The translations under genes and the position numbers were made by a program. Shown here piece by piece: positions 35,946 to 47,589 of a DNA stretch of 64,000 nt. Positions within the stretch are counted from its first letter, which is position 1, and every line of letters starts with the position of its first letter. The notes beneath the pieces were generated by a model that worked only from the letters and a program-made list of their open reading frames with translations, ran no database searches and was not told the DNA's origin. This DNA is from Clavelina lepadiformis (taxonomy: Eukaryota; Chordata; Ascidiacea; Aplousobranchia; Clavelinidae): contig NC_135245.1 in NCBI RefSeq assembly GCF_947623445.1, positions 1,929,501 to 1,993,500 of the forward strand, given 5' to 3'.

Positions 35946-37438
35946 TTAAAGTTTAAAACAGATGCTCTTGTTTTCAAATTTCTTCTTTCTTTCTGACCAC
36001 ATTGTCTTGAATCTGTTTTCAATAAACCCGCCCAAGTGTTGGCAGGTTTCACTTATTCCTGGCACCACCATTTCATCGGGCATTCCAATTTTCTGTCGAA
36101 GTATTCCAGTTATGAAAACGTCGTCTGTATTTATGCGCTTTGAAGTCAACGACGCTTCCCACAATTGTGTGATGACGCGAACGCTGGTTGTGTAGAATCC
36201 ACCTTTGCAAAACTTGGGCCAAAATGGCCAACGGTAATCTTTTTCTGAGATATAATTTTTTGATAGCTTCCATCGAATAGGCTTGCTTTCAACCAAGGAT
36301 GTTTCGAAAGTGCAAATGATTGGAAATTCTGGCCACTTTTCCTCAGAAGTTTTTGCAATGTTTTGATCAACGGCCTCCTTTACTTTAACGAGATCAATCA
36401 TCATATCATCATCACCACTGGAGTAGAAATATTGACGGGGAAGCTTATCTAAGGTCCACTGCATCCCCGATAACGTCTTCAAACCGACATCTCTGAAATC
36501 ATTAAAGCATTGTTTATCAAATAGAAATCCATGATTTAGAAGAAGCCAGGTGGAATATGTGAATAAAAAATAACACATCTTTCTCTCACTGGTATGCGTC
36601 CGAAGCCTCGACTTGCAATATATCTCCGTATCTGTTATATTCCTCGTCCAATAAAGCTTGAGTAGTTGCCTTTGCTTGACCAATCACAAAAACAATTTGG
36701 AAAGTGGCGCCATCCAGATAGCCAATAGAACCCCAGGTGTTACGAATCCATTCGCGACGTATCCCGTAAGATGCTGCCGACTTGATGAAAATAATCATGC
36801 TCCAAGATATGTTTTTTCCTGCGAGAATATACCAAGGTCAGTTTCAACGTCGTTTGATGCAAATAAGTGTAATTCAGAATGTTGTAACTTGTTTAATTGC
36901 AGTATACCTGTTTTTGTAAGTTTTAGTCATGAATATTAACGTACCAGGTAAACAGCTGCTTTTGTCGTTCTTAAAATAAAACATTGGTTCTTTTAAGATC
37001 TTGATCGACTTTGCGGAACTAGAAATTGTGCTATAAAGCGATTTATCGGAAGTGTCGGTTTTGTTCGAGGATGTGACGTTTCTTGATTGCAACGTCATTT
37101 CCTTCTGCGTCGCTGCGGTTTTAATGGCTTCTGGACTATTTGACCTTTTACAACTTTGGCTGAAAATCAAAAGCCATGGCTTATTGTTAAACGCAGCATG
37201 TGTAAGAAATATTTTTTACTTTTGCACAAGATATTGAGTTAAGAGAAATCGATTTATTCGATTGAAACTTAGGTTTCTGTGTTTTGTTCTGAAAGTCGAA
37301 AATGTTTCCGATATATACTTACTGTAGATGCTTTACATAGCTGGCTTGCATGGTAAGCAGTAAGAGATTCCAAGTCACAAACCCCAATACAACAGCAAAA
37401 TATTTAAAAATTTTGTTGCGACCGTCAAGAAATAGCAT
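35946..37438 (-). CDS. GT31 beta-1,3-galactosyltransferase-like, array copy A (intact)
   Basis: Type II Golgi glycosyltransferase of the B3GALT/B3GNT group; acceptor sugar unknown. Exons: 37438-37323, 37159-36945, 36818-36590, 36492-35946; phases 2, 1, 2 agree (368 aa). Exon 1 encodes a membrane anchor (YFAVVLGFVTWNLLLL). Exon 2 is a Ser/Thr/Lys-rich stem with N-glycosylation sites. Exon 3 has REWIRNTWGS, VFVIG and RYGDILQVEASDAYQ. Exon 4 has VGLKTLSGMQW, the DxD motif in SSGDDDMMIDL, FCKGGFYTTS and NTDDVFITGI, matching the GT31 RxxIRxTWG, DDD, GxGYVLS and EDVYVG motifs. A 5' noncoding exon ending at donor 37651 and an acceptor before 37456 are inferred. Vertebrate B3GALTs usually have one coding exon, so four is lineage-specific. 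Copy E is almost identical. Confidence 0.87.
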
Positions 37439-37650
37439 TTCTTTTCAAATTAAAAGCTGAAGATATAGGAGTAAGATATATGGATAAAGCAAAAATAAAA
37501 TTATTCATGATATATTTTAAATCAGAGTTGTAACTCTTTTCAGAGCTTTTCGGTTCGGGTTGGGGCTTAAGTGTGAAACAAAACTGATTCCAGATTTGGG
37601 CCCAAAATCATATTCACGCTCTGCCACATTTTCGTCGTAAATTCACTTAC

Positions 37651-37731
37651 ACGAATGTGTATGCACTCAGCAGAGCGATTTAAACCTCTCGCAAAGCGCA
37701 ACAAGAAATGATGATAGTCAAAGAATGGCAT
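37651..37731 (-). other. Conserved upstream ORF in the inferred 5' exon of copy A
   Basis: An ATG at 37731 opens 27 codons (MPFFDYHHFLLRFARGLN at its start) up to a strong donor CGT|GTAAGT at 37651/37650. Spliced to the acceptor before 37456 it runs three more codons and meets TGA, which lies in frame two codons before the main ATG. The same arrangement is seen in copies B, C, E, F and G. It is either a regulatory uORF or simply paralogous 5' UTR. Confidence 0.4.
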
Positions 37732-37884
37732 GAAAAAATGACCGAAGCAAAAGGGCCAAATGCCTATCACTAAGTTGACTCTTTAAGAGCTTCTTCACAT
37801 AACCTATCATTGAAATTTTTAAACACTCGTCTGATGATACGGACACAGCAAGGCGATCTTAACCTTTGAAAGCGCTTTCCAGCG

Positions 37885-37890
37885 TATATA
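37885..37890 (-). promoter_or_regulatory. Candidate TATA box of GT31 copy A
   Basis: TATATA about 235 bp upstream of the inferred 5' exon donor. The context GCGTATATAAGTCC would also read as a plus-strand TATA box. It is kept in B (41537-41542), E (52932-52937) and F (56824-56829) but absent from C and G. Confidence 0.35.
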
Positions 37891-38076
37891 AGTCCCAAAA
37901 TACACATTTTCATCATCATCAGCTTAGACTAAGTTTGGTTGTTTCGGCTTAATGAGGGTGAGATCTGAATTATTTTTTTCACTTATATTGCAATGGTTTT
38001 ACATCTTTTCCTTTTATGCGGAGGAATTCAGAGATTAGTCTTAGTTTTTTTTGCACCCATACCCATACGCTATAGG

Positions 38077-38366
38077 CAGGGTTGCCATCGGTCTGGACTC
38101 AAAAATAAGGACGAACAAGAAAAAAAGAAGAATGCCACCTTAAATAGGCACAACTGGAAAAGGCAAGCAATGTTCCAAAAAGGAAAAAACGAGATACTAT
38201 TTACATGTTCTCCATCTTTGTATCTCTTTGTTACAAAATGGAAATGGTATACTAAAGGTATCAAAATGCCAAAAATACTAATCTTTGCCCTAAAAATAAG
38301 ACGAAAATAATAACGCAAGTGTAATTAGAGACAAATCTTAGAAATAAGGACGGTAGGGCAATCCTG
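38077..38366. mobile_element. hAT-type MITE in unit A
   Basis: Begins CAGGGTTGCCATCGG and ends GGGCAATCCTG (290 bp); flanks GCTATAGG and GCTAAAGT are decayed copies of the GCTATAGT duplication seen in unit B. Orthologous by position to 41728, 53125 and 57015. Confidence 0.8.
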
Positions 38367-39744
38367 GCTAAAGTACTATGCAGTAATATGGCGTTTGTAG
38401 CGCCACCGTACGGTGACTTTGTCCAAACTTTGAGCTTCAAGCTTTAAATTCTTCGTATTTAGACATTTTGTTAATTACTGTGCGCTTGGTATGCGAGTTT
38501 TGCTTGTTTGTGTCTGCTTGGAAAGCAGCCTCGTCATTTGTTCGGAGTTGGGACCCTCAAGCGCCACAGAACTTCATTTCATTTTCACTTAACTAACACT
38601 GCGTGCCAGATGTGTAGGTCTTCTGTGGTTAGAGCCTGAGTCATGGTTTTCTTTTCAACTGCAACAAAGCAGGTGAGGGATTATCAAAAATTACTCTCCA
38701 AACCTGGATGCTTGTTCGTAAAAGTTTCAGCTAACTTTACAGACAAGCAGCTTACTGACTCCTGTTTTTCATAACGTCAAGACAAATCCTTCTGTATCGA
38801 GTTTCCCCGCTTTAAACGGACGACCATAAAGTTGTAAACTGCCTCCTCGACATTAGCTCACCTTACAAATCAAGTTATAAATAAAAACAATTTAACCGGA
38901 CGTCTTGAATTAGTTAAAACAGACGGACTGCAACCTCTTCACAACCCAGTCTACAGCATGAGACGATCCTAATCACAACCTTGAAAATCACAAACGGTTA
39001 CTTTAAGCGAGCATTGTGAAATGGTTCGCTTGATTAGTGATTAAATTTATAGAAGCAAGAAACGATTCTTTCTTTTAGTACAGGGATGGCTCGAAATACA
39101 GGATGACAACGAATAAATTACGAAAATGAATAAACAATGGACGGAAAAATGGATGAAGGGTTAACAACGGATAACAAAGGATGAAACAACACACTGAAAT
39201 ACGCGACTAAATCACAAACGCTATATACGCGATAGATTACACACAACTCGGCTTTCAATGTTATGTCTTCATGTTTAAAACTTAAAACTAACAATTCTTA
39301 TCAGGCAATAAATGTTTAAATGGTGAATGTAGCTATTAATAAAGTATGTACATAAAAGTATTAAAATCAGACATTTTGTAAAATACTTAGTTGACAAAGT
39401 CATTTAGCGAAGCAAACCTGGTGATCAAATTTCGGTATGACTGTAACCTACCATGCAGAAGTCGAGTGAGGAGTTGGTCAACTTTGATTAATTTAATTCT
39501 TGCAAAAAAATTGTAGCACACACAACGCAATTGCAAGTGGCCTTATGGCTATAACTATGTTTTTTCATTTGTGATCTCATGTACAATGAATTGAAGATAA
39601 AATCCGTGACGTGGTATGACTTATCCATTTTAGCCTAAAGCCCTAAACCGTACACATAAAACATAAGAATAAGTGAAGCCATATAACAACAGAGTTCAAA
39701 AGAAATTCTCTCTGTTACCACACGGACTAGTAAACCATGTAATC

Positions 39745-41084
39745 TTAAAGTTTAAAACAGATGCTCTTGTTTTCAAATTTCTTCTTTCTTTCTGACCACA
39801 TTGTCTTGAATTTGTTTTCAAAAAAACCGTCCAAGTGTTGGCAGGTTTCACTTATTCCTGGCACCACCATTCCATCGGGCATTCCACTTTTCCTCAGAAA
39901 CTTTTGCAATGTTTTGATCAACGGCCTCTTTTAGTTTTACGAGATCAATCATCATATCATCATCATATTTGAGAATCATAAAAATATTTGAGGGAAAGCT
40001 TGTCTGAGGTCCACTGCATCCCCGATAACGTCTTGAAACCGACATCTCTGTAATCGTGAAAATGGATTTTGACAAATACGTCTAATGGAGGAGATGAATT
40101 TAAAAGGAACACTGAACTGAAAAAACTGGTTTCCCTTTTCCCCAAAACCCATTTTTTAGTATGAGTTCAGTCACGATTAACAACTTATGGGTGTAGGTGA
40201 CTAGTACACCATTTATCTAAGCACATATTTCACTCACTGGTATGCGTCCGAAGCGTCGACTTGTAATATGTCTCCCTATATGTTATGTTCCTCGTCCAAT
40301 AGAGCTTGAGTACTTTCCTGTGCTTGACCAATCACAAAAACAGTTTGGAAAGTGGCGCCATCGAGATAGCCAATAGAACCCCAGGCTTTACGAATCCATT
40401 CGCGTCGTCTCTCGTAGGATGCAGCCGACTTGATGAAAATAATCATGCTCCAAGATATGTTTCTTTCTGCGAAAATTTACTAAGGTCAGTTTCAACGTCG
40501 TTTGACTAAAATAAGTGTAATTCAGAATGTTGAAACTGCTTTTTAATTGCAGTATACTTGTCTTTGAAAGATTTATTCATATTAACGTACCAAGTAAACA
40601 GCTGCTTTTGTCGTTCTTGGAATAAAAATTTGGTTCTGTTAAAAAATTGGTCGATTTTGCAAAACTAGAAATTGTGCTATAAAGCGATTTATCGGAAGCG
40701 TTGGTTTTGTTCGAGGCTGTGACGTTTCTTGATTGCAACGTCATTTCCTTCTGTGTCGCTGCGGTGTTAATGGCTTCGGGATTATTTGACCTTTTACAAC
40801 TTTGGCTGCAAATCAAAAGCCATGGCTTATTGTTAAACGACGCATGTGTAAGAAATAATTTACACTTTTACACAAGATATTGAGTTAAGAGAAGTCGATT
40901 CATTCGATTGAAACTTAGGTTAATGTCTTTTGTTTTGAAAGTCAAAAATGCTTCCGATATATACTTACTGTTGCAGCTTTACATAGCTGGCTTGCATGGT
41001 AAACAGTAACAGAGCCCAAGGCACAAGCCCCAACAGAACTGCAAAATACTTAAAATGTTGGTTGTGACCGTCAAGAAATAGCAT
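39745..41084 (-). pseudogene. GT31 array copy B, pseudogene
   Basis: Same four-exon layout (41084-40969, 40805-40591, 40466-40238, 40047-39745). Exon 3 has an in-frame TAG after EEHNI. Exon 4 is out of frame just before the DDD motif and lacks about 240 bp that copy A has between WPEF and the PDEMVVPG region. Splice sites survive. The partner copy F shares the DDD-region lesion but not the large deletion, so B decayed further after the block duplication. Confidence 0.85.
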
Positions 41085-41727
41085 TTCTATTCAAATTACA
41101 AGCTGAAGATATAGGAGTAAGATATATGAATAAAGTAAAAATAAAATTATTCATGATATATTATGAATCAGAGTTGTAACTCTTTTCAGAGCTTTTCGGT
41201 TCGAGTTCGGGTTGGGGCTTAAGTGTGAAACAAAACTGGTTCCAGATTTAGGCAAAAATTCATATTCACACGCTGCCACATTTTCGTCATAAATTCACTT
41301 ACACGAATGTGTATGCACTCAGCAGAGCGCTTTAAACCTCTCGCATAGCGCATCAAGAAATGATGATAGTCAAAGAATGGCATCAAAATATAACCGAAAG
41401 AAAAGGGGCAAACGCCCATCACCAAGTTGAATCTTTAAGAGCTTCTTCAAATAACCTATCATTGAAATTGTTAAACATTCGTCTGCTGATACGGAAACAG
41501 CAAGTTGACCTTAACCGGTGAAAGCGCTCTCCAGCGTATATAAGTCCTAAAATATACATTTTTATCATCATTAGCCTAGACTAAATTTGATTGTTTCGGC
41601 TTCATGAGGGTGAGATCTGAAATATTTTATTCACTTATATTGCAATGGCTTTACATCTTTTCCTTTTATGCAGAGGAATTCAGAGTTTAGTCTTAGTTTC
41701 TTTACACCCACACCCATAAGCTATAGT

Positions 41728-42064
41728 CAGGGTTGCCATCGGTCCGGACTCAAAAATAAGGTCGAACAGGAACCAAAAAAAAATACCTTAAACAGTGCAC
41801 AACAGAAGAAGGCAATCAATGTTCCAAAAATGAAAAAACCAGATACTGTTTGCATTTTCTTAATTTTTGTATCTCTTTGGTACAATATGTTATACTGAAG
41901 GTGTCAAAATGCCAAAATACGAACCTCCGCCTTAAAAATAAGACGAAAATAAGAACGTAAGTGAAAATAAGGACAAATCTTAGAAGAAAAAACAAAATTT
42001 TTTCTAAGACACAGACCTTCAAAAAAAGGAAAATATTAGAAATAAGGACGGTATGGCAACCCTG
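41728..42064. mobile_element. hAT-type MITE in unit B, 8-bp TSD GCTATAGT
   Basis: A 337-bp element with complementary ends CAGGGTTGCCAT and ATGGCAACCCTG, flanked exactly by GCTATAGT (41720-41727 and 42065-42072). No coding capacity. Its presence in A, B, E and F but not C or G dates the insertion. Confidence 0.9.
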
Positions 42065-42812
42065 GCTATAGTGCTATGCAGTACTATGGCGGTTGTAGCG
42101 CCACCACATGGCGAATTTGTCCAACCTTTGGGCTATGTACCCTGAATCATGTTTTTATTTTCAACTGTAACAAAGCAGATGAAAACTTATCAAAAATTAC
42201 TCCCCAAATCTGGATGCTTGTTCGTAAAATCTTCAGCTAACTTTGCAGACAAGCAGCTTACTGACTCCTGTTTTTCATAACGTCACGCCAATTTCTTCAG
42301 TTTCGAATTTCCCCGCTGTAAACGGACAATCATGAAGTTGTAAACTGCCTCCTCGACATTAGCTCACCTTACAAGTCAAGTTGTAAATAAAATCAATTTA
42401 ATCGGACAATTTGAATAAATTAAAACGCTTCAGGCATACAGTGTAGGCCGATCCAAGCCACAACGTTAAAATAACCAACGGTTAGTTCAAGAGCGCAGTG
42501 TGAAATGACTCGCTTGATTAATGATTAAATTTATAGAAGCAAGAAACGATTCTTGCTTTGAGTACAGGGATGGCTCGAAATACAGGATGACAACGAATAA
42601 ATTATGAAAATGAATAAACAATGGACGGAAAAATGGATGAAGGGTTAACAACGGATAACAAAGGATGAAACAACACACTGAAATACGCGACTAAATCACA
42701 AACGCTATATACGCGATAGATTACACACAACTCGGCATAGTGTAGTGTTGTCATGTTTAAAAGTTTGAAACTAACAATTCATATCATGCATTAAATGTCT
42801 AAATGGTGAATG

Positions 42813-43326
42813 TGTCACGAGATTTATTTTAGGCACCCGTTTTATAGCAATCACAATGTACACTGTTTTTCTGAACCCCTTTTTATTGATTGATTTAGTC
42901 GGACGTGTCCTTTTTGTTGTGTCATTTTTATGTTTGTCTGGTTATGTAACCTATATTTGTTTTATTTCAGTGTTGTTCACATTAGTCATTTTTATGCATG
43001 CTCACGTTCTGCCATATTTTACATGTTTAAGTGTACACGTGTTTTTATTCGATCACTGGTGACGTCTCTTCTCGCTACCCCGATGGCTTAATTAGTATTT
43101 AGCGTCCCACGTTGATTCTCTCTCATTACGTGGAATTTGTTTTGGTGTGGTATTGCGTGCGGCTGGGAAGTGCCGTGCGAGGGTAGTTTCAGTAACGTTT
43201 GGGTGATATAGCAGAAAGACGGATGTTTTTACATAAGAGATATGCCATTAAATGTGAATAAAGAAGACAGAGCTAATTGACTAGCTGCAAAGCGGGAAGG
43301 TTCCTGGTAAAGAAAGTTTGGTTACA
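42813..43326. mobile_element. Solo LTR (LTR retrotransposon fossil) in unit B
   Basis: A 514-bp insertion beginning TGTCACGA and ending GGTTACA, flanked by AATG (42809-42812 and 43327-43330). Other units lack it and read straight through GGTGAATGTACC. TG...CA ends, a short target duplication and an internal AATAAA fit a solo LTR; no internal region is present. Probably Ty3/gypsy-like from the terminus, but the family is uncertain. It is older than the 15-kb block duplication, since unit F has the same copy. Confidence 0.75.
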
Positions 43327-43764
43327 AATGTACCAATTAATAAAGTAGGCCTATATACATAAAAGTATTAAAATCAGTCGTTTTGTTTCATATATAGTTG
43401 ACAAAGTCATTTAACGAGGTATGTTGCATTTAAAGTGATCAAATTTCGGTATGACTGTAACTTGCCATGCAGAAGTCGAGATAGAAGTTGGTCAACTTCA
43501 ATTAACTTAATTCTTTCAAATAAATTGTAGCACACACAAAGCAAGTGCAAGTGGGTATGGCTATGGCTATGTTTTTTCCTTTGTGATCTCTTGTACAACG
43601 AATTTAGTATTTGGAGGTAACCTCCGTGACGTGGTATTACTTATATTTTTTATCCTAAAGGCCTAAACCGTACACATAAAATATAAGAATAAGTGGAGCC
43701 ATATAACAACAGAGCTCAAAAGAAATTCTCTCTGTTATAACACGGACTCGTAAACCATGTAATC

Positions 43765-45243
43765 TTAAGGTTTAAAACAGATGCTCTTGTTTTCAAATTT
43801 CCTCTTTCTTTCTGACCACATTGTCTTGAATCTGTTTTCAATAAACCCGCCCAAGTGTTGGCAGGTTTCACTTATTCCTGGCACCACCATTTCATCGGGC
43901 ATTCCAATTTTCTGTCGAAGTATTCCAGTTATGAAAACGTCGTCTGTATTTATGCGCTTTGAAGTCAACGACGCTTCCCACAATTGTCTGATGACGCGAA
44001 CGCTGGTTGTATAGAATCCACCGAGGCAAAACTTGGGCCAGTTTGGCTCACTATAATCTTGTACAGAAATAAAATTTTTGTGTCGTTTATCCCGTATAAG
44101 ATGGGATGACTCTCTTGTTTGGTAAGTGCAAATGATTGGAAATTCTGGCCACTTTTCCTCAGAAGTTTTTGCAATGTTCTTATCAACGGCCTCCTTTAGT
44201 TTTACGAGATCAATCATCATATCATCGTCACCGCTGGAGTAGAAATATTGACGGGGAAGCTTGTCTGAGGTCCACCGCATCCCCGATAACGTTTTCAAAC
44301 CAACATTTCTGAAATCGTTAAAGCATTGTTTATCAAATAGAAATCCATGATTTAGAAGATGCCAGGTAGAATAATTGTAAGTGAAAAATAACACATCTTT
44401 CACTCACAGGTACGCGTCCGAAACGTCGACTTGCAATATATCTCCGTATCTGTCATATTCCTCGTCGAGTACTTTCCTGTGCTTGACCAATCACAAAAAC
44501 AATTTGGAAAGTGGCGCCATCGAGATAGCCAATAGAACCCCAGGTTTTACGAATCCATTCGCGACGTATCCCGTAAGATGCAGCCGACTTGATGAAAATA
44601 ATCATGCTCCAGGATATGTTTTTTCCTGCGAAAATATACCAAGGTCAGTTTCAACGTCGTTTGATTTAAATAAGTGTAATTCAGAATGTTGAAACTGCTT
44701 TTTAATTGCAGTATACTTGTCTTTAAAAGATTTATTCATATTAACGTACCAAGTAAACAGCTGCTTTTGTCGTTATTGGAATAAAAATTTGGTTCTTTTA
44801 AAAACTTGTTCGACTTTGCGGAACTTGAAATTGTGCTATAAAGCGATTTATTGGAAGCGTAGGTTTTGTTCGAGGTTGTGACGTTTCTTGATTGCAACGT
44901 CATTTCCTTCTGCGTCGCTGTGTTGTTAACGGCTTCGAGATTATTTGACCTTTTACAACTTTGGCTGCAAATCAAAAACCATGGCTTATTGTTAAACGCA
45001 GCATGTGTAAGAAATATTTTTTACTTTTACACAAGATATTGAGTTAAGATAAGTCGATTCATTCGATTGAAACTTAGGTTACTGTCTTTTGTTTTCAAAG
45101 TTGAAAATGTTTCTGACATATACTTACTGTTGAAGCTTTACATAGCTGGCTTGCATGGTAAGCAGTAACAGAACCCAAATGACAAGCCCAAACAGAACAG
45201 CAAAATACTTAAAAATTTTGTTGTGACCGTCAAGAAATAGCAT
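43765..45243 (-). pseudogene. GT31 array copy C, pseudogene with intact last exon
   Basis: Exons by homology: 45243-45128, 44964-44750, 44625-44408, 44308-43765. The last exon is fully open, with SSGDDDMMIDL and NTDDVFITGI. Exon 3 has lost 11 bp between the codons for QEST and DEE, shifting the frame to an early TGA. Copy G carries the same deletion, so the loss predates the block duplication. Skipping exon 3 would not restore the frame (218 nt). Confidence 0.82.
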
Positions 45244-47035
45244 TTCTTTTCAAATTACAAGCTGAAGATATAGTAGTAAGATATATGGACAAAGCAAAAA
45301 AAAATTTATTCGTGATATATTAGGAATCAGAGTTGTAACTCTTTTCAGAGCTTTTCCCGTTCGAGTTCGGGTTGGGGCTTAAGTGTGAAACAAAATTGGT
45401 TCCAGATTTGGGCAAAAATTCATATTCACACAATGCCACATTTTCGTCGTAAATTCACTTACACGAATGTGTATGCACTCAGCAGAGCGCTTTAAACCTC
45501 TCGCATAGCGCATCAAGAAATGATGGTAGTCAAAGAATGGCATCAAAATATAACCGAAAAAAAGTGGCAAACGTCCGTCACTTAGTTGACTCTTTGAACG
45601 TGTCTGCACATAACCTATAATTCAAATTTCAAATCCATCTGTTGGTATGAAAACAGCAAGGCGGCCATCTTGCATCTTGTAATGGCTTTACATCTTTTCC
45701 TTTTCTTTAAATGCAGGGAGTAATCTTTTAATTTATTTAGATCTTTACAGTACTGTGACGGTTGTAGCGCCACCGCACGGTGACCTTGTCTAACCTTTGG
45801 GCTAACCGCTTTAAATATTTCTTAATTAGACATTGTGTTTATTACTGTGCGCTTGGTATGCGCGTTTTGCTTATTTATGTCTGCTTGGAAAGCAACCTCG
45901 TCATTTGTTCGGAGTTGGGACCCTCACGCGCCACAGCACTTCATCTCATTTTCACTTAACTAACACTGCGTGCCAGCTGAGGCCTTTTGTGGTTGGGGCC
46001 TGAGTCATGTTTTTTATTTTCAACTGCAACAAAGCAAATGAAGGCTTATCAAATTTAATCCCCAAACCTGGATGCTTGTTCGTAAAATTTTCAGCTAACT
46101 TTACAGACAAGCGGCTTTCTGACTCCTGTTTTTCATAACGTCATGCCAACGTCTTCAGTTTCGAGTTTCCCCGCTTTAAACTGACAATCATAAAGTTGTA
46201 AACTGCCTCCTCGACATTAACCCATCTTACAAGTCAAGTTATAAATAAAATCAATTTAATCGGACGTCTTGAATAAATTAAAACGCTTTACGCATACAGC
46301 GTATTCCGATCCTAGTCACAATAGCGCATACAGCATGGGAGGATCCTAATCACAACCTTGAAAATAACCAACGGTTAGTTCAAGCGCGCAGTTTGAAATG
46401 ACTCGCTTGATTAATGATTAAATTTATAGAAGCAAGAAACAATTCTTGCTTAATTGAGTACAGGGATGGCTCGAAATACAGGATGACAACGAATAAATTA
46501 TGAAAATGAATAAACAATGGATGGAAAAATGGATGAAGGGTTAACAACGGATAACAAAGGATGAAACAACACACTGAAATACGCGACTAAATCACAAACA
46601 CTATATACGCGATAGATTGCACACAACTCGGCATAGTGTAGTGTTATGTTGTCAAGTTTAAAACTTAAAAACTAACAATTCATACCGTGCAGTAAATGTC
46701 TAAATGGTGAATGTACCAATTAATAAAGTATATACATAAAAGTATTAAAATCAGACATTTTGTCACATACCGTTATTTAGTTGACAAAGTCATTTAGCGA
46801 GGCAAACCTGGTGATCGAATTTCGTTATGACTGTAACCTGCCATGCAGAAGTCGAGATTAAAGTTGGTCAACTTCAATTAACTTAATTCTTTCAAATAAA
46901 TTGTAGCACACACAACGCAAGTGCAAGTGGGTATGGCTATGGCTATGTTCTTTCATTTGTGATTTCTTGTACAACGAATTGGAGATAACCTCCGTGACGT
47001 GTATGACTTATCCTTTTTAGCCTTAAACCCTAAAC
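45244..47035. other. Spacer of unit C and start of unit D
   Basis: Holds the inferred 5' exon of copy C (donor GTAAGT near 45460), the GGATGAA-rich stretch at 46460-46635 and the 3' flank of copy D. A 64-aa minus ORF at 46380-46574 recurs in other units only because the DNA is repeated; it resembles no known protein. Confidence 0.55.
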
Positions 47036-47485
47036 CAGGGGTGTCCAACCCGTGGCCCGCGCGGTATTTTTCGATATGACTTATAGGCTATTACCAACTA
47101 CTTGGCCTACGTAATTTATGGCGAACTTACATTCCGAGAAATTGGCATTTATTATTTGTTTACTAATTTCTGACAGCCATGTGAAAAACTCGCTTCGCAT
47201 TGCTACATCCTCCATCTCACCGAATATTGCCAAACTTGTTTGAGAAAAACAGTGCCAAACTTTACAGTGAAATGTCGACGTGCAGTAACAATTTTGTTGA
47301 ATTTACTATATCTTGGTATGTTTATTGTTCTTATAATTGCAAAAGAGGATAATTCATATTTCTAAGATTAGAATTTTGGTGTGAGGGTTTTAATTAGAAA
47401 TTATTAGCAGTAAACATTCAAGTGGCCCGCGCAATCATTCGTAAATCGCATGTGGCCCTTTCGCCAAAAAGGTTGGACACTTCTG
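47036..47485. mobile_element. hAT-type MITE in unit D, 8-bp TSD CCCTAAAC with empty sites next door
   Basis: A 450-bp element with ends CAGGGGTGTCCAACCC and GGTTGGACACTTCTG, flanked by CCCTAAAC (47028-47035 and 47486-47493). Units A, B, E and F read AAAGCCCTAAACCGTAC or a near match without interruption at the same point, giving a direct empty-site comparison. No coding capacity. Confidence 0.93.
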
Positions 47486-47589
47486 CCCTAAACCGTACAC
47501 ATAAAATATAAGAATAAGTGAAGCCATATAACAACAGAGCTCAAAAGAAATTCTCTTTGTTATAACACGAACTCGTAGACCATGTAATC

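Larger units (their letters stand above)
33427..46300. repeat. Segmental duplication, left copy (kelch + GT31 copies A, B, C)
   Basis: Near-identical to 48471-61590, at an offset of 15047 in the kelch-A part and 15287-15291 in B and C. From about 33595 to 45970 differences are sparse; kelch codons 88-586 differ at only about six bases. Both ends grade into clearly diverged sequence. Inside are tandem 3.4-4.0 kb units that begin near 35757 (A), 39546 (B) and 43557 (C), each with a minus-strand GT31 gene. Spacers between genes hold MITEs, one solo LTR and a GGATGAA-rich stretch (39083-39256, 42566-42736, 46460-46635), with no other gene. Confidence 0.9.

Noticed and set aside
37567-37770. 67-aa minus ORF repeated in all units as a separate gene
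   Set aside because: It crosses a strong GTAAGT donor and its first codon is GTG; better read as the 5' exon with a uORF.
42487-42678. 63-68 aa minus ORF recurring in units B, C and F
   Set aside because: Repeated only because the spacer is repeated; no family, no splice context, and unit H lacks it.
42856-43062. 68-aa hydrophobic ORF
   Set aside because: It lies wholly inside the solo LTR and is not a gene.
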